Below are positions 29,217 through 37,463 of a DNA stretch of 64,000 nucleotides, piece after piece (positions within the stretch are counted from its first letter, which is position 1; each line of letters begins with the position of its first letter). Under the pieces are notes generated by a model. The model did not search any database, had not been told where the DNA came from, and saw only the letters and a list, made by a program, of their open reading frames with translations. This stretch comes from Nocardioides gansuensis (GTDB lineage: Bacteria; Actinomycetota; Actinomycetes; Propionibacteriales; Nocardioidaceae): assembly GCF_003076135.1 (NCBI RefSeq), contig NZ_QDGZ01000003.1, positions 434,001-498,000 on the forward strand. The letters run 5' to 3'. The position numbers and the translations under genes were made by a program.

Positions 29217-30179
29217 TTACCGGACGGTGAAGTCCTTGGTGTCCTCGGTCGGGCCTGCTCCCTCCGCGCCGCCCGACGGGTCGTCGGTCATGGCGGCGAA
29301 CGTGTAGTCGCCGGGGGCGAGGGAGGAGATGTCGATCTCGGCCTCCCACGGGTAGAGCTTGTCCATCCAGCCCTCGGCGGTGGAGAAGCCCTCCAGGACG
29401 ACCGTGTCGCCCTGCCGGACCTCCCACGGGACGGTGGCCTCGAAGGAGCTGGCCACGCCGCCCGCCTTCAGGACGTCGCCGGTCACGGTCGCGCCCTGCT
29501 CGGGCGAGGTGACGCTGACGAGGCCGAGCACGTCGAGCGGCTTGGCCTGGCTGAACTCCCTGTCGGTGGGCAGCCCGAAGAGCCGGAAGTCGCTGCCGCC
29601 GCGCTTGACCAGGACCGGGACGCGGGCCTGCTGCACGCCCTGCAGCGTGTAGACCAGCTGCTGCAGCGCGAGCCGTGCGTCGCGCTCGCTCATCCCGTCT
29701 GGTCGCTCGGTGAAGGCGTCGCTGGGGATCTGGACGAGCAGCACGCCGTCCGTCGCCTGCGCCGACAGCTCGACGGCCGGCCAGAGGGTGCGGTAGTCGG
29801 GGTCGGTGGGCGTGCCGCCGGCGACCAGCCGGGCCGCCTCGGTGAGCGGGTCGCCGTCGACCTTGCGGAACTCGCGGAAGAGCCTCGGCCCCTGGGGGGT
29901 GTCGCCGACCCAGTAGACCGGGACCACGGTGCCCTCGGCCGCCGGCTCGCTTGCGGGCTCGCTGGGGGACTCGGTCGGCTCGGAGGTCTCGGTGGGGCTC
30001 TGCTCGTCCGTCGGCGCCTCGGTCGCGCTCGTGCCGGCCGCGGGCGACGGGTCGGCGGCCGGGTCGTCCTCGCCGCACGCGGTGAGCGCCGCGAGGCTGA
30101 GGAGCGCGACTGCCGCGAGGGCGCCGGTGCGCCGGCGGAGGAAGGCGCGGCCGGACGGGGACGAGAGGGGGGAGGTCAT
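29217..30179 (-). CDS. GerMN/Gmad2-domain lipoprotein
   Basis: About 320 residues. ATG 30179 is used; GTG 30188 is an alternative in the same frame, and neither has a clear ribosome site. The signal peptide RRRTGALAAVALLSLAALTAC ends in a lipobox (LTAC). A Thr/Glu/Ser-rich linker leads to a GerMN domain (VPVYWVGDTPQGPRLFREFRK ... LQQLVYTLQG) and a Gmad2 domain (GLVSVTSPEQGATVTGDVLK ... DFTVR). It is clearly paralogous to the protein at 27570-28613 but lacks the cytoplasmic part. It is probably the first gene of the sigma-factor operon and a surface component of the same system. Confidence 0.85.
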   Translation of the reverse strand: MTSPLSSPSGRAFLRRRTGALAAVALLSLAALTACGEDDPAADPSPAAGTSATEAPTDEQSPTETSEPTESPSEPASEPAAEGTVVPVYWVGDTPQGPRLFREFRKVDGDPLTEAARLVAGGTPTDPDYRTLWPAVELSAQATDGVLLVQIPSDAFTERPDGMSERDARLALQQLVYTLQGVQQARVPVLVKRGGSDFRLFGLPTDREFSQAKPLDVLGLVSVTSPEQGATVTGDVLKAGGVASSFEATVPWEVRQGDTVVLEGFSTAEGWMDKLYPWEAEIDISSLAPGDYTFAAMTDDPSGGAEGAGPTEDTKDFTVR

Positions 30180-30281
30180 GAGTTTCACGGTAGTGGGACG
30201 CGTCAGCGGGCCCGGGGTTTACACGCCGGGGCCGGCCGAGCACCCCTCCTCAACCGGCACAGGGGACCCTAGGGTGGAGGC

Positions 30282-30641
30282 ATGACCACTCCGGAGCGCT
30301 CCGACGACTGCCTGTTCTGCAAGATCGTGGCCGGCGACATCCCCGCGGAGATCGTGCACGCCACCGAGACCGCGGTCGCCTTCCGCGACGTCAACCGCCA
30401 GGCGCCGACCCACGTCCTGGTCGTGCCGACGAGCCACTACGAGAACGCCGGCGAGCTCGCCCGCCACGAGCCGGCCACTGCCGCCGAGCTGCTGACCGTC
30501 GCCGCCCACATCGCGGAGAAGGAGGGCATCGAGGAGGGCTACCGACTCGTCTTCAACACCGGGTCGGGAGCGGGCCAGACCGTCTGGCACGCCCACCTCC
30601 ACGTGCTGGGTGGCAGGCCGCTGACCTGGCCTCCGGGTTGA
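30282..30641 (+). CDS. HIT family nucleotide hydrolase (HinT-like)
   Basis: 119 residues. The start DDCLFCKIVAGDIPAEIVH and the C-terminal histidine triad QTVWHAHLHVLGG place it in the HINT branch, which hydrolyses adenosine phosphoramidates and related AMP conjugates in the cytoplasm. The position between rsmE and phoH is conserved in actinobacteria. TAGGGT at 30270-30275 ends 6 bases before the ATG. A small hairpin follows at 30645. Confidence 0.92.
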   Translation: MTTPERSDDCLFCKIVAGDIPAEIVHATETAVAFRDVNRQAPTHVLVVPTSHYENAGELARHEPATAAELLTVAAHIAEKEGIEEGYRLVFNTGSGAGQTVWHAHLHVLGGRPLTWPPG

Positions 30642-30644
30642 CCG

Positions 30645-30667
30645 GGCCACGTGTACGACGCGTGGCC
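30645..30667 (+). terminator. Short hairpin after the HIT gene
   Basis: GGCCACG pairs with CGTGGCC around a 9-base loop, 3 bases past the stop codon. The stem is only 7 pairs with no U-tract, so termination may be partial. Confidence 0.45.
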
Positions 30668-30732
30668 GCGGTGGGCCGCGGCGTACATGTCGGTGGCTGG
30701 CTGCCCGCCCGGCCCCGTAGCATGGTCGCGAC

Positions 30733-31739
<1,007 letters not shown>

Positions 31740-31743
<4 letters not shown>

Positions 31744-32225
31744 GCATCGAGGTCCTCAACGAGTCCGAGCAGGACCTCGACGTGCGCCGGCTCTCCCGCC
31801 TGGCCCGCTTCGTGATGGACGCGATGCGGGTCCACCCGCTCGCGGAGCTGTGCATCAAGGCGGTCGACGAGGCCACCATCGCCGAGCTCAACGAGCACTG
31901 GATGGAGAAGGAGGGCCCGACCGACGTGCTCGCGTTCCCGATGGACGAGCTGCGCCCGGGGCTGGTCAACGAGGAGCCCGAGGAGGGCGTCCTCGGTGAC
32001 CTGGTCCTCTGCCCGGCCGTCGCCGAGCGGCAGGGCACCGAGGCCGGCCACGGCCGCGAGGCCGAGATCGACCTGCTCACCGTCCACGGCATCCTCCACC
32101 TGCTCGGCTACGACCACGCCGAGCCGGAGGAGCACCAGGAGATGTTCGGGCTCCAGGCCCGCCTTCTCGAGGACTGGCGGGCCCACCTGCTGACGGACGA
32201 GGGTGCCGACGCCGGTGGCCGGTGA
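31740..32225 (+). CDS. ybeY: Endoribonuclease YbeY (rRNA maturation)
   Basis: 161 residues. The zinc site LTVHGILHLLGYDHAEPEEH (HGxLHLxGYDH) is intact, and the upstream TDVLAFPMDE segment is typical. YbeY is a metal-dependent single-strand endoribonuclease for 16S rRNA 3' maturation and ribosome quality control. It is coupled to phoH upstream, and the corC-like gene starts before its stop. Confidence 0.95.
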
Positions 32226-33525
32226 TGCCTGGCTGCTCCTCGCAGCAGCCGCCCTCGTCACCCTCGCCGGACTCGTCTCGGCCGCCGACGCCGCACTGGG
32301 CGGCTTCTCTCGCGCCCGGGCTGAGGAGCTGCTCGCCGAGGGCCGCGCGGGCGCCCGTCGCCTGGTCCAGCTGCTCGACGACCGGCCGCGCTACCTCAAC
32401 ACCGCGCTGCTGCTCAGGCTGCTCTGCGAGATCGCCGCGACCGTCCTGGTCGCCCTGTGGGTGCATGACCTCTACGACGGGCGCTTCTGGCCGGCGTACC
32501 TCACCGCCGTCGGGGCCATGCTGCTCGTCTCCTTCGTCGCCGTCGGCGTCGCCCCGCGCACGCTGGGCCGCCAGCACGCCGCGTCGGTCGCCCTCTTCTC
32601 GGCACCTCCGCTGGCCTTCGTCACCTCGGTGCTCGGCCCCATCCCGCAGCTGCTGATCCTCCTCGGCAACGCCATCACCCCCGGCCGCGGCTTCCGTGAG
32701 GGACCGTTCTCCACCGAGATCGAGCTGCGGGAGCTCGTCGACCTCGCCGAGGCCTCTGCCGTGATCGAGTCCGGCGAGCGGAGGATGATCCACTCGGTCT
32801 TCGAGCTCGGCGACACGATCGCCCGCGAGGTGATGGTGCCGCGCAACGACGTCGTCTACATCGAGCGCCACAAGAACCTCCGCCAGACCATGTCGCTGTT
32901 CCTGCGCAGCGGCTACTCCCGCATCCCGGTCATCGACGACAACCTCGACCACGTCGCCGGCATGGCCTACCTCAAGGACGTCGTGCGCCGCGACTTCGAG
33001 GCGCCCGATGTCGAGCTCACCCAGCGCGTCGACGAGGTGATGCGGCCGGTCCACTTCGTGCCCGACTCCAAGCCGGTCGACGCCCTCCTCTCCGAGCTGC
33101 AGGCGCGACGCCAGCACATCGCGGTGGTCGTCGACGAATACGGCGGCACCGCCGGCCTGGTCACCATCGAGGACGTGCTCGAGGAGATCGTCGGCGAGAT
33201 CACGGACGAGTACGACGAGGAGGAGGTCGACGTCGAGCACCTCGAGGACGGGGCGACCCGGGTGTCGTCGCGCTTCCCGATCGACGACCTCGACGAGATC
33301 GTCGGCGTCGACGTGCAGGACGACGAGGTCGACTCCGTCGGCGGCCTGATGGCCAAGCACCTCGGCCGGGTGCCGATCCCCGGCTCGGTGGTGGTGGCGC
33401 ACGGGCTGCGCTTCGAGGCCGAGCGGGCCACCGGCCGGCGCAACAAGATCGACACGGTCCTGGTGACCGTTGCGTCGCCGGAGGACGAGACCGAGGACGA
33501 GGAACAGGAGACCCAGGATGAGTGA
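32203..33525 (+). CDS. CNNM/CBS-domain transporter-associated protein (hemolysin C/CorC family)
   Basis: 440 residues. About four N-terminal transmembrane helices (DUF21/CNNM) include [26 protein letters not shown]; two CBS motifs follow ([14 protein letters not shown], then [15 protein letters not shown] and [28 protein letters not shown]), then a C-terminal CorC/HlyC domain. Family members act in Mg2+ or Co2+ homeostasis; haemolysis is a historical label. Two in-frame GTG starts are possible, 32203 and 32215, the latter better spaced from GACGAGG. It overlaps ybeY at its start and the next gene by 8 bases. Confidence 0.9.
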   Translation: MPTPVAGDAWLLLAAAALVTLAGLVSAADAALGGFSRARAEELLAEGRAGARRLVQLLDDRPRYLNTALLLRLLCEIAATVLVALWVHDLYDGRFWPAYLTAVGAMLLVSFVAVGVAPRTLGRQHAASVALFSAPPLAFVTSVLGPIPQLLILLGNAITPGRGFREGPFSTEIELRELVDLAEASAVIESGERRMIHSVFELGDTIAREVMVPRNDVVYIERHKNLRQTMSLFLRSGYSRIPVIDDNLDHVAGMAYLKDVVRRDFEAPDVELTQRVDEVMRPVHFVPDSKPVDALLSELQARRQHIAVVVDEYGGTAGLVTIEDVLEEIVGEITDEYDEEEVDVEHLEDGATRVSSRFPIDDLDEIVGVDVQDDEVDSVGGLMAKHLGRVPIPGSVVVAHGLRFEAERATGRRNKIDTVLVTVASPEDETEDEEQETQDE

Positions 33526-33859
33526 GGAGTCAGCCGCCGTGCTGTCCGCCGAGGACCGCAAGCTGGTGACCCTGGCACGGGCGACGCGCGCCCGGGTGGG
33601 CGCGGCCGAGGGCGCCGCCGTCCGCGACCTCGACGGCCGGACCTACGCCGCCGCCTCGGTGGAGCTCGACTCGCTGCGCCTCTCGGCCCTGCAGGTGTGC
33701 GTCGCGATGGCCTACGCGTCGGGGTCGGACGGCCTCGAGGCGGCGGTGCTGCTCACCGAGGCCGACAGCCTCTCGCCCGACGACGAGGCGGCGCTCGTGG
33801 AGTTCGGCGGCGACGGGGTCGTCGTGCACCTCGGCGATCCGCGCGGCAACCTGCGCTGA
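33518..33859 (+). CDS. Cytidine-deaminase-fold protein lacking the catalytic motifs
   Basis: 113 residues with the outline of a cytidine deaminase: [20 protein letters not shown], then [33 protein letters not shown]. In active enzymes the last segment reads C-A-E with the proton-shuttling Glu, and a downstream PCxxC supplies two zinc ligands. Here the CAE position is SALQ and no PCxxC exists, so zinc binding and catalysis look lost. Start 33518 follows an AGGA-like site and overlaps corC by 8 bases. The same short protein between corC and era is widespread in actinobacteria, implying a retained non-enzymatic role. Confidence 0.78.
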   Translation: MSEESAAVLSAEDRKLVTLARATRARVGAAEGAAVRDLDGRTYAAASVELDSLRLSALQVCVAMAYASGSDGLEAAVLLTEADSLSPDDEAALVEFGGDGVVVHLGDPRGNLR

Positions 33860-33889
33860 CCCGGGCGCCGGTGGCGCTACGGTGGACGC

Positions 33890-35284
33890 GTGGGCGTCAC
33901 CCTCGCAGCACACTCAGAGGGCATCGCGCGGCTGCGCGAGTCCTACGCACGCGTGCCCCGGGACCAGCCGGTCCGGCTGGCCAAGCGCACGTCCAACCTG
34001 TTCCGGCCCCGTTCCGCCTCGCGCGCGCCCGGCCTGGACGTCACCGGCCTGACGGGAGTCCTCCACGTCGACCCGGTGAAGCGGATCGCCGAGGTGCAGG
34101 GGATGTGCACCTACGAGCACCTCGTCGACGCGACGCTCCCGCACGGCCTGATGCCGCTCGTGGTCCCGCAGCTGCGCACCATCACCCTCGGCGGCGCCGT
34201 CAGCGGCCTCGGGATCGAGTCGACCAGCTTTCGCCACGGCCTGCCGCACGAGTCGGTCCTCGAGATGGACGTGTTCACCGGCGCCGGCGACGTCCTGACG
34301 ACCTACCCCGGCGACGACCTCTTCGACGCCTTCCCCAACTCCTACGGCTGCCTCGGCTACGCGACGCGGCTGCTGATCGCGCTGGAGGAGGTCCAGCCGT
34401 ACGTCGCGCTGCGCCACGTCGCCTTCGCCGACCACGCCGCCCTGGAGTCGGCCGTCCGCGAGGTCGTCGCCACCCGCGCCTGGGCGGGTGAGCGGGTCGA
34501 CGCGATGGACGGCGTCGTCTTCGCGCCGGGCGACATCCGGCTGACGTTCGCGCGCTGGACGGACGGTGGTCTCGATACGCCGCCTCGTTCCCCGGCGGCC
34601 ACTCGACCAGCGGCACCCACCAGCGACTACACCGGCCAGCAGGTCTACTACCGCTCGGTCCACGACCGCGACACCGACCTGCTCACCGTCCACGACTACC
34701 TCTGGCGCTGGGACACCGACTGGTTCTGGTGCTCGGCGGCGTTCGGCGCCCAGCACCCCGTCGTACGCCGCCTGTGGCCGCGCCGCTGGCGCCGCTCGGA
34801 CGTCTACCACCGGCTGCTCGGCCTCGACCACCGGCTGCACATCGCGGATCGGCTCGACCGCCGGGCCGGCCGACCGCAGCGGGAGCGGGTCGTGCAGGAC
34901 GTCGAGGTCCCAGTCGAGCGGCTGGGGGAGTTCCTGGACTGGTTCGATCGCGAGGTGGGCATGCGTCCGGTGTGGCTCTGCCCAGTGGTGGCGACGCGGC
35001 CGTGGCCGACCTATCCGCTGGAGCCCGGCCGGGTCTACGTCAACGTCGGCTTCTGGGGCACCGTGCACGTCGGCCCCGAGGCCGCCGACTCCCCACGCAA
35101 CCGGGCGATCGAGCAGCGCGTGCTCGAGCTCGGCGGCCACAAGTCCCTCTACTCAGAGGCCTTCTACGACCCCGAGACGTTCGAGCGGCTCTACGGCGGA
35201 GACCACCTGGCCAAGGTCAAGGCCCAGCACGACCCCGACGGGCGCCTGCCCACCCTCTACGAGAAGGCAGTGACACGACGATGA
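33890..35284 (+). CDS. tmsA: FAD-binding oxidoreductase, TmsA/BfaB-like (10-methyl fatty acid synthesis)
   Basis: 464 residues. The FAD-binding_4 domain shows KRTSNLFRPR, GLTGVLHVDPVKRIAEVQGMCTYEHLV and VVPQLRTITLGGAVSGLGIES, then a DHCR24-like C-terminal half (SDYTGQQVYYRSVHDRD, WDTDWFWCS, VYVNVGFWGT). Known partners with an adjacent SAM methyltransferase reduce the 10-methylene intermediate to 10-methyl (tuberculostearic-type) acyl chains using NADPH. The next gene overlaps by ATGA. About 16 residues starting GLDTPPRSP (near residues 227-242) are encoded by a palindromic repeat. The GTG start lies 6 bases after TACGGT (33878-33883). Confidence 0.82.
   Translation: MGVTLAAHSEGIARLRESYARVPRDQPVRLAKRTSNLFRPRSASRAPGLDVTGLTGVLHVDPVKRIAEVQGMCTYEHLVDATLPHGLMPLVVPQLRTITLGGAVSGLGIESTSFRHGLPHESVLEMDVFTGAGDVLTTYPGDDLFDAFPNSYGCLGYATRLLIALEEVQPYVALRHVAFADHAALESAVREVVATRAWAGERVDAMDGVVFAPGDIRLTFARWTDGGLDTPPRSPAATRPAAPTSDYTGQQVYYRSVHDRDTDLLTVHDYLWRWDTDWFWCSAAFGAQHPVVRRLWPRRWRRSDVYHRLLGLDHRLHIADRLDRRAGRPQRERVVQDVEVPVERLGEFLDWFDREVGMRPVWLCPVVATRPWPTYPLEPGRVYVNVGFWGTVHVGPEAADSPRNRAIEQRVLELGGHKSLYSEAFYDPETFERLYGGDHLAKVKAQHDPDGRLPTLYEKAVTRR
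34568..34613. repeat. GGTCTCGA-type palindromic element inserted in frame in the tmsA-like gene
   Basis: Imperfect inverted repeat of about 46 bases beginning GGTCTCGATACGCCGCC and ending GGCGGCCACTCGACC. It resembles the intergenic palindromes scattered in Nocardioides-type genomes, two more of which occur in this window (52050, 55012). It keeps the reading frame open. Confidence 0.65.
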
Positions 35285-36576
35285 CGACCCACATGGGGCC
35301 AGGCACCCGGCCCGACACCACGCTGGCAGGGACGCTCTCCTCCCTGCTGCGCGAGGGCATGCCCGTGCGCTTCACGGCGTACGACGGCAGCACGGCCGGG
35401 CCGCCGGACTGCCCCGTCGGTCTCGAGCTACGCAACAGGCGCGGGCTCTCCTACCTGCTCACCGCGCCCGGTGACCTCGGCTTCGCCCGGGCCTACGTGA
35501 CAGGCGACCTGGTGCTGCACGGCGTACACCCGGGCGACCCCTACGACGCGCTCCGGCTGCTGATGAGCCGGCTGGAGTTCCGGGTGCCGTCGCTGCCCGA
35601 GGTCGCGGAGGCGGTGCGCGGACTCGGGCCCGACGTGCTCATCCCGCCGCCGGTGCCGCCGGAGGAGCACCCGCCGCGCTGGCGCCGGGTGCTGGAGGGC
35701 TGGCGCCACTCGATGGCCCGCGACGCCGAGGCGATCCATCACCACTACGACGTCTCCAACCGCTTCTACGAGCTCGTCCTCGGTCCGTCGATGGCCTACA
35801 CGTGTGCCGTCTACCCGGAGGCCGACGCCAGCCTCGAGGAGGCCCAGGCCGAGAAGCACGACCTCATCTGCCGCAAGCTCGGGCTGCAGCCGGGGATGCG
35901 GCTCCTCGACGTGGGCTGCGGCTGGGGCGGCATGGTGCGCCATGCGGCGCGGGAGTACGGCGTCGAGGCGCTGGGCGTGACCCTGTCGAAGCAGCAGGCG
36001 AGCTGGGCGCGGGCCGCGATCGAGCGCGAGGGCCTCGGCGACCTCGTCGAGGTGCGGCACGCCGACTACCGGCAGATCGTCGAGGGCGGCTTCGACGCGA
36101 TCAGCTCGATCGGACTGACCGAGCACATCGGCGTGCGCAACTACCCGGCCTACTTCGCCTTCCTCCGCGACCGCCTGCGCCCGCAGGGCCGCCTGCTCAA
36201 CCACTGCATCACCCGGCCGCACAACCGGCCGCAGTCGATCGGCGCGTTCCTCGACCGCTACATCTTCCCCGACGGCGAGCTGACGGGATCGGGCCGGATC
36301 ATCACCGAGGCGCAGGACGCCGGCCTCGAGGTGATGCACGAGGAGAACTTCCGCCGGCACTACGCCCGCACGCTCGCCGCGTGGTGCGCCAACCTGGTCG
36401 CCCACTGGGACGAGTGCGTCGCCGAGGCCGGCGAGGGTACGGCGCGGGCATGGGGCCTCTACCTCGCCGGCTCCCGGCTCGCGTTCGAGCGCAACGAGAT
36501 CCAGCTGCACCAGGTGCTCGCGGTGCGCACCGACGACGACGGCGAGGACGGCTTCCCGCTGCGCCCCACCTTCTGA
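35281..36576 (+). CDS. tmsB: SAM-dependent fatty acyl methyltransferase, TmsB/BfaA-like (CFAS family)
   Basis: 431 residues from ATG 35281, overlapping the oxidoreductase stop. It belongs to the cyclopropane-fatty-acid-synthase family: HHHYDVSNRFYELVLGPSMAYTCAVY, the SAM site LLDVGCGWGGMVRHAA, ITLSKQQ-like (VTLSKQQASWA), and SIGLTEHIG followed by the IFPDGELTGSG segment. With the preceding flavoprotein it fits TmsAB/BfaAB, which convert oleoyl-phospholipid to 10-methylstearoyl via a 10-methylene intermediate. A cyclopropane synthase is the alternative, but the overlap with a TmsA-like gene favours 10-methyl synthesis. Confidence 0.85.
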   Translation: MTTHMGPGTRPDTTLAGTLSSLLREGMPVRFTAYDGSTAGPPDCPVGLELRNRRGLSYLLTAPGDLGFARAYVTGDLVLHGVHPGDPYDALRLLMSRLEFRVPSLPEVAEAVRGLGPDVLIPPPVPPEEHPPRWRRVLEGWRHSMARDAEAIHHHYDVSNRFYELVLGPSMAYTCAVYPEADASLEEAQAEKHDLICRKLGLQPGMRLLDVGCGWGGMVRHAAREYGVEALGVTLSKQQASWARAAIEREGLGDLVEVRHADYRQIVEGGFDAISSIGLTEHIGVRNYPAYFAFLRDRLRPQGRLLNHCITRPHNRPQSIGAFLDRYIFPDGELTGSGRIITEAQDAGLEVMHEENFRRHYARTLAAWCANLVAHWDECVAEAGEGTARAWGLYLAGSRLAFERNEIQLHQVLAVRTDDDGEDGFPLRPTF

Positions 36577-36582
36577 CGAGTG

Positions 36583-36660
36583 GGCGCATCTGCACACGGG
36601 CAGGGCGCCGAGTCGGCGCATCTGCACACGAGCAGGGCGCCGAGTCGGCGCATCTGCACG
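36583..36660. repeat. 32-bp tandem repeat, about 2.4 copies
   Basis: Unit GGCGCATCTGCACACG followed by GCAGGGCGCCGAGTC, copies at 36583-36614 and 36615-36646 (one mismatch) with a third partial copy to about 36660. Each junction forms a small GGCGCC-gagtc-GGCGC hairpin. The array ends about 15 bases before the probable -10 of the next gene. Confidence 0.85.
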
Positions 36661-36686
36661 CGCGCGCCGGCCGGTAGCCTTGGCCG

Positions 36687-37463
36687 GTGAGCACCCGCGC
36701 AGCACAGCACTCCGCGACCGTCCTGCGTCGTGAGCAGCTCTCGCCCCACCTGGTCCGGCTGGTGCTCGGCGTCGACGGCTTCACCTCGACCGGAGTGCCG
36801 GACGAGTGGGTCGGCCTCATCGTCCCCGGCCAGTTCCAGAGCCGCTACTACACGGTGCGATCGGTCGCCGACGGCGAGCTCACGGTCGACGTCGTGGTGC
36901 ACGAGGTGGGCCTGGTGACCGAGTGGGCCTCTCGCGACTGCACCGGCGAGCCGGTGACGGTCACCGACCCGAAGGCCTCCTTCGCGATGCCCCAGGACTC
37001 CCGGTGGCTGCTGCTGGTGGGCGACCTCACCGCGATGCCCGCGATGGCCCGGATCGCGGAGTCGGTCCTCGACCTGCCCGTGCGGATCTGGGCCGAGGTG
37101 CCCGACGACCTCGCGACCTACCTGCCGGACGGCCCCGCCGTCACCTGGCTGGCTCCGCCGGCCGAGGGCCAGAGCGACCTGGCGGCCGTCGTGGAGGGCA
37201 TCGACTGGCCCGACGGCGACGGCTACTTCTGGATGGCCGGCGAGTCGGCGCAGATGCGGGCGATCCGCAAGCACCTGATGCGCGACCGCCGATTGCCCAG
37301 CGACCGCTACGACGTGATGGGCTACTGGCGGGCCGGTGCGCAGCGACAGCCGCGAGCGGTCGACCCGGGCCCCATCTACCGGGCCGGCAAGGCCAGGGGC
37401 TTGACCGACGAGCAGATCTGGGCCGACTACGACGCCGCCAGGGAGGCACACGATGGTCGATGA
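36687..37463 (+). CDS. Siderophore-interacting (SIP) family FAD-binding reductase
   Basis: 258 residues. The FAD-binding part carries the SRYYTVRSV motif (RxYT), VVVHEVGLVTEWASRDCTGEPVTV and DSRWLLLVGDLTAMPAMARIAE; the C-terminal NAD(P)H part has YFWMAGESAQMRAIRKHLMRDRRL and DVMGYWRAG. The family reduces ferric siderophores. The GTG start sits 6 bases after TAGCCT (36675-36680), and its end overlaps era by 11 bases. No siderophore transport genes are nearby, so a different electron-transfer partner is possible. Confidence 0.85.
   Translation: MSTRAAQHSATVLRREQLSPHLVRLVLGVDGFTSTGVPDEWVGLIVPGQFQSRYYTVRSVADGELTVDVVVHEVGLVTEWASRDCTGEPVTVTDPKASFAMPQDSRWLLLVGDLTAMPAMARIAESVLDLPVRIWAEVPDDLATYLPDGPAVTWLAPPAEGQSDLAAVVEGIDWPDGDGYFWMAGESAQMRAIRKHLMRDRRLPSDRYDVMGYWRAGAQRQPRAVDPGPIYRAGKARGLTDEQIWADYDAAREAHDGR

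Noticed and set aside
34729..35280. Open frame extending the methyltransferase upstream
   Set aside because: It lies entirely within the FAD oxidoreductase in another frame; the family N-terminus begins at 35281.
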